Positions 1-6,325 of a DNA stretch of 17,265 nucleotides are shown here, one piece after another. The position numbers and the translations under genes were made by a program. The stretch covers positions 1 to 17,265 of the forward strand of contig WGFS01000150.1 of the NCBI GenBank assembly GCA_015492115.1. Direction: 5' to 3'. Numbering within the stretch: the first letter of the stretch is position 1; each line of letters starts with the position of its first letter. The notes below the pieces were generated by a model that saw only the letters and a list, made by a program, of their open reading frames with translations, searched no databases and was not told where the DNA came from. Origin of the DNA: Aquificaceae bacterium (GTDB taxonomy: Bacteria; Aquificota; Aquificia; Aquificales; Aquificaceae).

Positions 1-231
1 ATAGATACAAACGATCCCATGTATGAGGAGCTAAAGGAGGTTGCCAAGAAGTTCGGTGCCCTGAAGATATTCCCCGTTGATTTCTGTCCAACCGCAGAAG
101 CCCTCGCCAAGTTCTTCTACGACTTTCTAACCGAGAGGCTGAAAGATGCAAGGCTCCTGGGGGAGGTCAGGGTAGTCAAGGTAGTCCTCTGGGAGACAGC
201 TACCTCAAAGGCTGAGTACAGACCTGAATGA
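1..231 (+). CDS. queD: 6-pyruvoyl-tetrahydropterin synthase / QueD family protein, 3' end only
   Basis: The reading frame is open from the first base, so this is the C-terminal 76 residues of a gene that starts outside the window; the ATG at position 19 is an internal methionine. Two family signatures are visible: PTAEALAKFFYDFL, matching the conserved PT-x-E-N-x-A helix of the T-fold enzymes, and VVLWETATSKAEY near the end, whose glutamate in the WET motif anchors the pterin substrate. The zinc-binding histidines would lie upstream. QueD makes 6-carboxy-5,6,7,8-tetrahydropterin for queuosine/7-deazaguanine synthesis, while PTPS makes the biopterin precursor; the fragment cannot separate them, and QueD is the commoner bacterial role. 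Its 3' end overlaps the convergent glycosylase gene by 32 bp. Confidence 0.8.
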   Translation: MDTNDPMYEELKEVAKKFGALKIFPVDFCPTAEALAKFFYDFLTERLKDARLLGEVRVVKVVLWETATSKAEYRPE

Positions 232-856
232 GGGGACAGCCTTCGCACACAGGCTTCTTCCTGCAGAAGTGCTTCGCATGTTCGTCCAGTAGGGCATGGA
301 ACTCCTTGTATAGCTTTATATCCTTCGGGAGGTTATCCTCAAACCATCTTCTCAGCTCCTCGTAGCTTCCCTCTCTGCGGAATACCCTCTCCACTATCCT
401 CTTGGTGTAGGCGTCTATGACGAAGTAGGGCCTGTTCCCTGCATACAGTAATACCGCGTCAGCGGTCTCTCTACCTATACCCTTTATCCTCAACAGCTCC
501 TCCCTGCTTACACTTTCAAGCTTTGAAACGGGGCTTAGCTCTCTCGCAACGACCTTCAGCCTCTGGGATTTCTGTCTGTAATAGCCCGCCGGTCTTATCA
601 GCTCCTGGAGCTCTTCAAGAGAGATCTTTAGAATCCCCTCAAAGCTAAGCAGTTTCTCACGTTTAAGGTTCTCAAGAGCCCTCTCTACGTTCTTCCATGC
701 TGTGTTCTGGGTGAGTATGGCTCCAACGACGATCTCTTCACGAGGGTCGCTACCGTGCCTCAGATGGTACTCCTCGTCCACGGGCCACCAGTTCTGCTCC
801 CCATAGAAGCCCAGGAGGGTTTCGTAAACCTTAAGGAGTCCATCTCCCATTTTCAC
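200..856 (-). CDS. Endonuclease III-superfamily DNA glycosylase, MagIII/MpgII-like, with 4Fe-4S cluster
   Basis: This is a HhH-GPD base-excision DNA glycosylase of 218 residues. The segment ILTQNTAWKNVERAL (47-61) is typical of this branch, followed by the helix-hairpin-helix LLRIKGIGRETADAVLLY (121-138) and the catalytic aspartate D148 in YFVIDAYTKRI. The lysine that makes E. coli Nth bifunctional (GVGRKTA) is glutamate here (E130), as in the 3-methyladenine glycosylase branch (H. pylori MagIII, Thermotoga/Archaeoglobus MpgII). I therefore infer a monofunctional glycosylase acting on alkylated purines rather than a lyase. A C-terminal cluster loop is present with cysteines 198, 204, 207 and 213, spaced CX5CX2CX5C, one residue shorter than the usual CX6CX2CX5C. 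The frame opens at a GTG (856); an ATG two codons later (850) is equally plausible and neither has a clear ribosome binding site. Confidence 0.85.
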   Translation of the reverse strand: MKMGDGLLKVYETLLGFYGEQNWWPVDEEYHLRHGSDPREEIVVGAILTQNTAWKNVERALENLKREKLLSFEGILKISLEELQELIRPAGYYRQKSQRLKVVARELSPVSKLESVSREELLRIKGIGRETADAVLLYAGNRPYFVIDAYTKRIVERVFRREGSYEELRRWFEDNLPKDIKLYKEFHALLDEHAKHFCRKKPVCEGCPLIQVCTQPLR

Positions 857-915
857 TTGCCAGACCTGAGAAGGTGTATATTTTTGTAAAATACCGTTTT
901 AAATTTTAGCAAGGC

Positions 916-922
916 AAGGAGG
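916..922 (+). promoter_or_regulatory. Shine-Dalgarno site of korA
   Basis: AAGGAGG ends 6 nt before the ATG at 929, an optimal spacing that fixes the korA start. The 72-bp gap upstream (857-928) is AT-rich and must hold the promoter, but I see no convincing -35/-10 pair. Confidence 0.8.
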
Positions 923-928
923 TTTTAG

Positions 929-2755
929 ATGGGATTTGATCTCGTTATTAAGATAGGTGGTGAAGGTGGTGAAGGTGTAATATCTGCGGGAGACTTCCTT
1001 ACCGAGGCTGCAGCGAGGGCTGGCTTTGAGGTGGTCAACTTCAAGAGCTTCCCCGCGGAGATAAAGGGTGGCTACGCTCAGTCCATAGTCAGAGTGTCGG
1101 AGGAGAAGAGGTACTCAACGGGGGATGGCTTTGACATACTCTGCTGTTTCAACAAAGAGGCTTACGACTTTAACAAGAAGCACCTTAAGCCCGGAACGGT
1201 TCTCGTTTACGATTCATCCGACTTTGAACCGGAGAAGCACGAGGGCGTCTATCTATATCCCGTTCCTCTCTCCAAGCTTGCAAAGGAGGTCATGAAGGCT
1301 TACATAACCAAAAACGTCATAGCCTTGGGTGCTCTCTGTGAGCTGTTTGGCATATCCGACCAGTCCATAAGGGAATCCATAAGGGCAAAGTTTCTCAGGA
1401 AGGGTGAAGAGATCGTTGAGATGAACTATAGAGCCTTAGAGTGCGGTATGAATTACGTTAAAGAGAACCTTAAGAAGACAGACCCTTACACCTTCCCTCC
1501 CCCAAAGGAGCCCAGAGACGTTGTAATAATGGAGGGGAATCAGGCTGTCGCTAAGGGTGCTGTGGTCGCTGGTTGCAAGTTTTACGCCGCGTATCCCATA
1601 ACACCCGCTACCACTGTTGGTAACTACATAGTTGGTGATCTTATAAAAACCGGGGGATGGCTCTATCAGGCTGAGGATGAGATAGCTTCTCTTGGTATGG
1701 CGCTCGGCGCCTCCTTTGCAGGTGTTAAAGCTATGACCGCAACCTCTGGTCCGGGGCTGTGCCTGATGACAGAGTTCCTCTCCTACGCGGGAATGACAGA
1801 GCTCCCGATAGTTGTGGTTGATGTTCAGAGGGTCGGTCCTTCAACCGGCATGCCCACAAAACACGAGCAGGGCGATCTTTACCACGTCGTTTACGGCGGT
1901 CACGGTGAGTATCCCAAGGCTGTCCTTGCTCCTACGAACGTTGAGGAATGTTTCTATCTTACGGTAGAAGCCTTCAATCTTGCTGAGAAGTATCAGATAC
2001 CCGTGTTCCTTCTCTCTGATGCTTCCCTGTCGCTCAGGGCTGAGGCGTTCCCAACTCCTAAGGTAGAAGATATAAAGGTTGAAAGCAGGTGGGTTTACAG
2101 CAGAGAGGAAGACCCAGAAGGAAGGTTCACGAGGAACAACAGGTTCCTAAGATACGCTCTCTCCGTTGAAGACGGCATAACGCCCGTGGGTGTTCCCGGA
2201 GATCCAAACGCCATACATACGATAACGGGGCTTGAACACCAGGAGAACTCCGATCCCAGGAACAGACCTGATATAAGAACTCTCCAGATGGAGAAGAGGA
2301 TGAAGAAGCTGGAGAGACTCCTCAGGGAGGACGCGGACAGGTTCTACGAGTTTGACGCTCCCTTTGAAGAGGCTGAGATAGGTGTGATAACGTGGGGGCT
2401 GACCGCTTCGGTGACCAGGGAAGCTATAGAGAGGCTCAGGAGCAAGGGAAGGAGGATAAATGCCCTCTACATGAGGCTCCTCTGGCCCGTAAGAGCTGAT
2501 CTTATAGAGGCATTCGCAAGCAAGTGCAGGAGGATAGCTGTGCCGGAGACGAACTGGAGCGGACAGCTTGCCTCAATCCTTAAACAGGAGACCCATCTTA
2601 GCCCCGTGAGCTTTAACATATACAGGGGTGAACCCATGATACCGCGGGAGGTAGAAGCCTTCCTTGAGTTCCTTGAGGAGAACCCCGAACTTACCGAGGG
2701 CAGACTGACTGCTGCAGACGTTTTCGGAGAAGAAAAAGTTTATGGACTAATTTAA
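929..2755 (+). CDS. korA: 2-oxoglutarate (2-oxoacid):ferredoxin oxidoreductase, alpha subunit with fused gamma domain
   Basis: This is the large subunit of a thiamine-pyrophosphate 2-oxoacid:ferredoxin oxidoreductase. Residues 1 to about 190 form the gamma domain (GGEGGEGVISAGDF near the start, KGGYAQS), and residues from about 200 form the alpha pyrimidine-binding domain (YPITPATTVGNYI, EDEIASLGMALGAS, TSGPGLCLM, QRVGPSTGMPTKHEQGD). The C-terminal transketolase-like domain follows (WPVRADLIEAF). At 608 residues, and paired with a beta subunit of 318 residues, it matches the two-subunit KorAB enzyme of Hydrogenobacter thermophilus, which carboxylates succinyl-CoA to 2-oxoglutarate in the reductive TCA cycle; the five-subunit For enzyme is built differently. 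2-Oxoglutarate specificity is inferred from this architecture, and pyruvate or another 2-oxoacid cannot be excluded. Its stop codon overlaps the korB ribosome binding site. Confidence 0.9.
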   Translation: MGFDLVIKIGGEGGEGVISAGDFLTEAAARAGFEVVNFKSFPAEIKGGYAQSIVRVSEEKRYSTGDGFDILCCFNKEAYDFNKKHLKPGTVLVYDSSDFEPEKHEGVYLYPVPLSKLAKEVMKAYITKNVIALGALCELFGISDQSIRESIRAKFLRKGEEIVEMNYRALECGMNYVKENLKKTDPYTFPPPKEPRDVVIMEGNQAVAKGAVVAGCKFYAAYPITPATTVGNYIVGDLIKTGGWLYQAEDEIASLGMALGASFAGVKAMTATSGPGLCLMTEFLSYAGMTELPIVVVDVQRVGPSTGMPTKHEQGDLYHVVYGGHGEYPKAVLAPTNVEECFYLTVEAFNLAEKYQIPVFLLSDASLSLRAEAFPTPKVEDIKVESRWVYSREEDPEGRFTRNNRFLRYALSVEDGITPVGVPGDPNAIHTITGLEHQENSDPRNRPDIRTLQMEKRMKKLERLLREDADRFYEFDAPFEEAEIGVITWGLTASVTREAIERLRSKGRRINALYMRLLWPVRADLIEAFASKCRRIAVPETNWSGQLASILKQETHLSPVSFNIYRGEPMIPREVEAFLEFLEENPELTEGRLTAADVFGEEKVYGLI

Positions 2756-2761
2756 AGGAGG
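2754..2761 (+). promoter_or_regulatory. Shine-Dalgarno site of korB, overlapping the korA stop
   Basis: AAAGGAGG begins inside the korA TAA stop and lies 6 nt before the korB ATG at 2768. This suggests the two subunits are translated in a coupled way from one mRNA. Confidence 0.8.
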
Positions 2762-2767
2762 TGAAGT

Positions 2768-3724
2768 ATGGGCATTTACAAGAGACTTGAGACTCCTCTC
2801 AAGCCTGCTGAGTATAAAAGTGACATAGAACCCACCTGGTGTGCCGGGTGTGGAGACTTTACCGTGGTTTCAGCTCTTACCAAGGCTTTCTCCGAGCTGA
2901 AAATACCCCCTGAGAGTGTGGTTCAGGTCTCGGGGATAGGTTGTTCTTCAAGGGCTCCCCTCTTTATGAGGACTTACGGCGCCCATACGCTCCACGGTAG
3001 AGCCATACCTTTCGCCATCGGTGTCAAGCTCGCAAATCCGGAGCTAACGGTTATATGTGATGTGGGTGACGGAGACCTCTTCTCCATAGGTGCGGGGCAC
3101 AACCCCCACGCGGCGAGGAGGAACGTGGACATAACCGTAATATGTATGGACAATCAGGTTTACGGACTCACCAAGAACCAGGTATCCCCCACATCAAGGG
3201 AAGGGCTCTACGGTTCCCTTACCCCCTACGGGAACATAGACAAACCTGTAAACCCTGTCGCCCAGATGCTTTCCTTCGGAGCCACCTTCGTGGCCCAGAC
3301 CTTCTCAGGGAATCCCAAGCACATGACGGAAGTGATAAAGCAGGCTATATCCCACAGGGGGTTTGCCTTTGTGAACGTCCTCTCTCCATGTCCAACCTTC
3401 AACAAGGTTGATACCTTTAAGTACTACAGGGAGAGGACTAAGGAGGTATCCTTCTTTGAGTACCCCTTGGTGAAGGAGAGAAATATAAACGACGAGGGTC
3501 ACGACCACACCGACTTGATAGCTGCCCTTGAGATTGCCCTCCACGACCTTGACCACTACTACGATCCGAATGCTCCCGTTCCGGTTGGAATATTCTACAG
3601 AAGCGAGGAAGAGACCTACAACGATAAGGTCAGGAGGGTAAAGGAAAAGTACGGAGCGGTTGACAACCCAACTCAAGAAATGATCCAGAGCTTCATAGAC
3701 GCCTGTAAACCAAAGGCGATATAG
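2768..3724 (+). CDS. korB: 2-oxoglutarate (2-oxoacid):ferredoxin oxidoreductase, beta subunit
   Basis: This is the TPP- and Fe-S-binding beta subunit that partners KorA. WCAGCGDF carries C25 and C28, GIGCSS gives C59 and SPCPTF gives C208, the four-cysteine pattern that holds the proximal [4Fe-4S] cluster in this family. The TPP/Mg2+ motif runs from GDGD (100-103) to MDNQVYGLTKNQ (127-138). The 318-residue length, with no C-terminal extension, is normal for the two-subunit enzymes. There is no delta (2x[4Fe-4S] ferredoxin) subunit gene next to it, so electrons must come from a ferredoxin encoded elsewhere. The gene is 12 bp downstream of korA and is followed 6 bp after its stop by a strong hairpin, so korAB looks like a complete two-gene operon. 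Confidence 0.9.
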   Translation: MGIYKRLETPLKPAEYKSDIEPTWCAGCGDFTVVSALTKAFSELKIPPESVVQVSGIGCSSRAPLFMRTYGAHTLHGRAIPFAIGVKLANPELTVICDVGDGDLFSIGAGHNPHAARRNVDITVICMDNQVYGLTKNQVSPTSREGLYGSLTPYGNIDKPVNPVAQMLSFGATFVAQTFSGNPKHMTEVIKQAISHRGFAFVNVLSPCPTFNKVDTFKYYRERTKEVSFFEYPLVKERNINDEGHDHTDLIAALEIALHDLDHYYDPNAPVPVGIFYRSEEETYNDKVRRVKEKYGAVDNPTQEMIQSFIDACKPKAI

Positions 3725-3730
3725 ACTGCA

Positions 3731-3750
3731 TAGCCCCCGTGAGGGGGCTA
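3731..3750. terminator. Bidirectional terminator hairpin between korB and thiC
   Basis: A perfect 8-bp stem, TAGCCCCC-GTGA-GGGGGCTA, fills the 30-bp gap between the convergent korB and thiC stop codons. It can end transcription from both sides. There is no long T-tract on either side, so it is not a textbook intrinsic terminator; position and stem strength are the evidence. Confidence 0.7.
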
Positions 3751-3754
3751 CACC

Positions 3755-5128
3755 TTAAGGTACTATCCAGTTGTCCTCTGCAAGGATCTCTTCTGGCTCA
3801 ACCTTTCCCTGAACCTTCTGGGATATCTTGTAGGAACAGAACTCAGGTCCGCACATTGAGCAGAACTTGGCGGTCTTGTATCCGTCCTGGGGTAGGGTCT
3901 CGTCGTGGTATGCCCTCGCTGTCTCTGGATCCATGGCGAGCTCAAACTGTCTGTTCCAGTCAAAGTTATATCTTGCTATAGACATCTCCAAGTCCCAGTC
4001 CCTCGCTCCGGGCCAGTGCTTTGCTATGTCTGCGGAGTGGGCTGCTATCTTGTAGGCTATCACTCCCTGCTTGACGTCCTCCACATTGGGAAGTCCAAGG
4101 TGTTCCTTGGGCGTTATGTAGCAGAGCATGGACGCTCCTACTGAACCTGCGACCGCAGCTCCTATCGCGCTTCCTATGTGATCGTATCCCGGTGCAACAT
4201 CAAGGACGAGGGGACCAAGTATGTAGAAGGGTGCCTCCTTACACCAGAGCTGTTGGATCTTCATGTTGAACTCTACCTCGTTCAGGGGAACGTGTCCCGG
4301 ACCCTCAACCATGACCTGGACGTCGTGCTTCCACGCCCTTTCTGTAAGTTCCCCGAGGACTTTAAGCTCACCAAGCTGAGCGTCATCGGTTGCATCCTCA
4401 ATACATCCTGGTCTTAGGGCATCTCCAAGAGAGAAGGAGACGTCGTACTTCTTGAATATCTCGCATATCTTGTCAAAGTGCTCATAGAGAGGGTTCTCTC
4501 TGTTGTGCTCGGTCATCCACTGGGCGAGTATGGCACCACCTCTGGAGACTATTCCCATCACCCTGTGCTGAACCGCTGGCAGGTGTTTCCTCAGTATCCC
4601 TGCGTGTATTGTCATGTAAGAAACACCCTGCCTTGCCTGTTCTTCTATCACGTCAAGTATGAGGTCTGTTGTAAGCTGTTTCACGTCTCCCTTGGCTATC
4701 TTCCATGCCTCGTATATGGGGACAGTACCCACGGGGACGGTGCTCGCCTCTATTATCGCCTGGCGGGTCTCGGGTATGGCGTCTCCGGTTGAGAGATCCA
4801 TTATGGTGTCCGCACCGTACTTTATGGCGACCTTAGCCTTCTCTATCTCGGTGGGTATGTCGGACGCAAGTCCTGAGTTTCCTATGTTGGCGTTTACCTT
4901 GACCTTGGAGTTCATGCCTATGCACATGGGCTCTAAGTGGAGGTGGTTTACGTTGGCGGGTATTATCATCCTACCGCTGGCGACCTCCTGACGGACGAAC
5001 TCGGGATGAAGACCCTCCCTGCGGGCGACGTACTCCATCTCTTCTGTGATCAAGCCCTGACGGGCTAAATGCATCTGGCTTTTATTCTTAAACTTGCTTC
5101 TCTTCGCAACCCACTCAGCTCTGAGCAT
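3755..5128 (-). CDS. thiC: Phosphomethylpyrimidine synthase ThiC
   Basis: ThiC converts 5-aminoimidazole ribotide into 4-amino-5-hydroxymethyl-2-methylpyrimidine phosphate, the pyrimidine half of thiamine. It is a non-canonical radical SAM enzyme. The C-terminal cluster motif FCSMCGPEFC (CX2CX4C, cysteines 423, 426 and 431) is present, as are the family segments MIIPANVNHLH, GADTIMDLSTG, FSLGDALRPGC and VEGPGHVPLNE. At 457 residues it is the short form found in many thermophiles and Gram-positives; E. coli ThiC has an extra N-terminal region. The start is supported by AGGAGG (5135-5140) 6 nt upstream. It lies 82 bp downstream of thiO in the same direction, forming a thiamine cluster. Thiamine pyrophosphate is the cofactor of the adjacent KorAB, though that adjacency may be coincidental. 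Confidence 0.95.
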   Translation of the reverse strand: MLRAEWVAKRSKFKNKSQMHLARQGLITEEMEYVARREGLHPEFVRQEVASGRMIIPANVNHLHLEPMCIGMNSKVKVNANIGNSGLASDIPTEIEKAKVAIKYGADTIMDLSTGDAIPETRQAIIEASTVPVGTVPIYEAWKIAKGDVKQLTTDLILDVIEEQARQGVSYMTIHAGILRKHLPAVQHRVMGIVSRGGAILAQWMTEHNRENPLYEHFDKICEIFKKYDVSFSLGDALRPGCIEDATDDAQLGELKVLGELTERAWKHDVQVMVEGPGHVPLNEVEFNMKIQQLWCKEAPFYILGPLVLDVAPGYDHIGSAIGAAVAGSVGASMLCYITPKEHLGLPNVEDVKQGVIAYKIAAHSADIAKHWPGARDWDLEMSIARYNFDWNRQFELAMDPETARAYHDETLPQDGYKTAKFCSMCGPEFCSYKISQKVQGKVEPEEILAEDNWIVP

Positions 5129-5134
5129 AGCCTT

Positions 5135-5140
5135 CCTCCT
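5135..5140 (-). promoter_or_regulatory. Shine-Dalgarno site of thiC
   Basis: AGGAGG on the minus strand, 6 nt from the thiC ATG. The remaining thiO-thiC gap (5141-5210) is very AT-rich and contains a weak hairpin, GTTTTTA-AAAA-TAAAAAC (5152-5169). I find no TPP riboswitch in it; the gap is also too short for a full one. Confidence 0.75.
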
Positions 5141-5210
5141 ATGGATTTAGAGTTTTTAAAAATAAAAACCTTTCCTCCAAATAACAATATGATTTTTGAC
5201 GGTCTTTATC

Positions 5211-6275
5211 CTAAAAAGTCCCCAGTCTGTTTGGAGAAAACAGGCTGAAGTATTCCGACCTCTTTCCCTTCTCCACGAGCTCAAGGGCTACGTTTGCACT
5301 CGCAGGAGCCCAGAGTATCCCGTTCCTGTAATGCCCTGTAAGAACCGCAAAGTTTTCACCCGCGTCAAATATGGGTGCTTCGTCGGGTGTCGCAGGTCTG
5401 AAGCCAACCCTGACGCCAAGGAGCTCTGCCTTTGAGAGTTCGGGGATTATCCTTAGGGCTCCGTTCACCAGACTGCTGACTCCCTCAAGGGTTGTTCTGC
5501 TGTCAAAGCCAGCGTCTTCAGAGGTAGCTCCTATAAGCATGTGATTCTCCTTGGGTATTATGTAGGATACGCTTGAGTAGTACACCTTGTCTAATTCAAG
5601 ACCCTTTACCTTCAGTATCTGTCCCTTTACGGGATAGACAGGAACCTTTAGCAGAGACCTGCTCCACGCACCTGTCGTAAATACGTAGAAGTCAGACCTA
5701 TAAGTGTCCCTGTATCCCTTTACCTCTTCTACCCTTTCGCCCGAGCGAACGATCTCCGTGATATCGTCTATCACTATCTTTACGTTCAGGTTTTCGCAGG
5801 CAAAGAGCAGGGCATCCATGAGCTTCTCCGCGTCAACGTTCCCCTCGTCTCTGAAGAGAAACCCTGCGATGGGTTCACTGGACAGCAGTGGCTCCCTTCT
5901 GGACAGCTCTTCCCCACCCAGCTCCTCCCAGTTGACCCCGGCTGAAGAGTAGGCTTCCGCGTTTTTCTTTACCTCATGGTACTCACTCTCATTAAGGACG
6001 AGTCTCAGTATCCCGCTTCTGCTGTAAAAGAGCTTTATCCGGGATACCTCCTCAAGTCTGCCTATGAAGTCCGGGTAGAGCCTCAGACTGTCCATGGAAA
6101 AGTTCAGGAGACTACCCTTCAGTCCCTCTGAGAAGGGAGCGAGCATACCTCCCGCAACCCACGATGTCCCTTCCTCGTAGTTCCTTGTAACCACCCTTAC
6201 CCTGTGTCCTGCGAGGGCGAGCTCAAAGGCTGTTGAGAGACCTATCACACCGCTTCCGATTATAAGGATATTCAT
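5211..6275 (-). CDS. thiO: Glycine oxidase ThiO (FAD-dependent)
   Basis: ThiO oxidises glycine with O2 to iminoacetate (dehydroglycine), a building block of the thiamine thiazole ring, releasing H2O2. The Rossmann FAD motif is at the very N-terminus, MNILIIGSGVIGLSTAFELA, so I place the start at the ATG at 6275 (354 residues), not at an in-frame ATG seven codons upstream (6296), which would add MCFILRV. Other family marks are TSWVAGGMLAPF, YPVKGQILKVKG, IGATSEDAGFD and the C-terminal GHYRNGILWAPASAN. It precedes thiC in the same direction. A TATATT hexamer lies 7 nt before the chosen start and there is no good ribosome binding site, suggesting a leaderless message. Use of the O2-dependent enzyme instead of ThiH fits an aerobe or microaerophile. 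Confidence 0.9.
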   Translation of the reverse strand: MNILIIGSGVIGLSTAFELALAGHRVRVVTRNYEEGTSWVAGGMLAPFSEGLKGSLLNFSMDSLRLYPDFIGRLEEVSRIKLFYSRSGILRLVLNESEYHEVKKNAEAYSSAGVNWEELGGEELSRREPLLSSEPIAGFLFRDEGNVDAEKLMDALLFACENLNVKIVIDDITEIVRSGERVEEVKGYRDTYRSDFYVFTTGAWSRSLLKVPVYPVKGQILKVKGLELDKVYYSSVSYIIPKENHMLIGATSEDAGFDSRTTLEGVSSLVNGALRIIPELSKAELLGVRVGFRPATPDEAPIFDAGENFAVLTGHYRNGILWAPASANVALELVEKGKRSEYFSLFSPNRLGTF

Positions 6276-6282
6276 AACTCTT

Positions 6283-6288
6283 AATATA
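6283..6288 (-). promoter_or_regulatory. -10-like element of thiO (leaderless candidate)
   Basis: TATATT on the minus strand, 7 nt from the thiO ATG at 6275. Transcription would then begin at or next to the start codon. No recognisable -35 hexamer is seen at 16-18 bp. Confidence 0.4.
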
Positions 6289-6311
6289 AAACACATGGCG
6301 GGCAGGCGTTT

Positions 6312-6317
6312 TATAAT
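6312..6317 (+). promoter_or_regulatory. -10-like element of cstA (leaderless candidate)
   Basis: A perfect TATAAT lies 8 nt before the cstA ATG at 6326. The only purine stretch before the start is GAGAT, directly abutting it, so there is no properly spaced ribosome binding site. It shares a 50-bp divergent gap with the thiO element. Confidence 0.45.
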
Positions 6318-6325
6318 TTAGAGAT

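Noticed and set aside
951..979. Short tandem repeat of GGTGGTGAA in korA
   Set aside because: It simply encodes the conserved GGEGGEG glycine loop of the gamma domain; not a repeat element.
3305..3676. Minus-strand open frame of 123 codons within korB
   Set aside because: It is a shadow of korB, which has full Fe-S and TPP motifs; the Val/Leu-rich translation resembles nothing known.
4478..4991. Open frames of 104 and 110 codons on the plus strand within thiC
   Set aside because: Both are antisense shadows of the highly conserved ThiC coding sequence and show no independent coding features.
5129..5210. Possible TPP riboswitch or leader peptide before thiC
   Set aside because: The gap is 82 bp and AT-rich, with no conserved TPP-aptamer segments on the minus strand. 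A second Shine-Dalgarno-like TTGGAGGAAA (5171-5180) is not followed by any ATG/GTG/TTG start, so no leader peptide is supported.
6254..6296. Upstream in-frame ATG of thiO (6296) giving an extra MCFILRV
   Set aside because: The FAD motif of this family begins right after the ATG at 6275, and the upstream region holds the promoter-like TATATT, so the shorter start is preferred.
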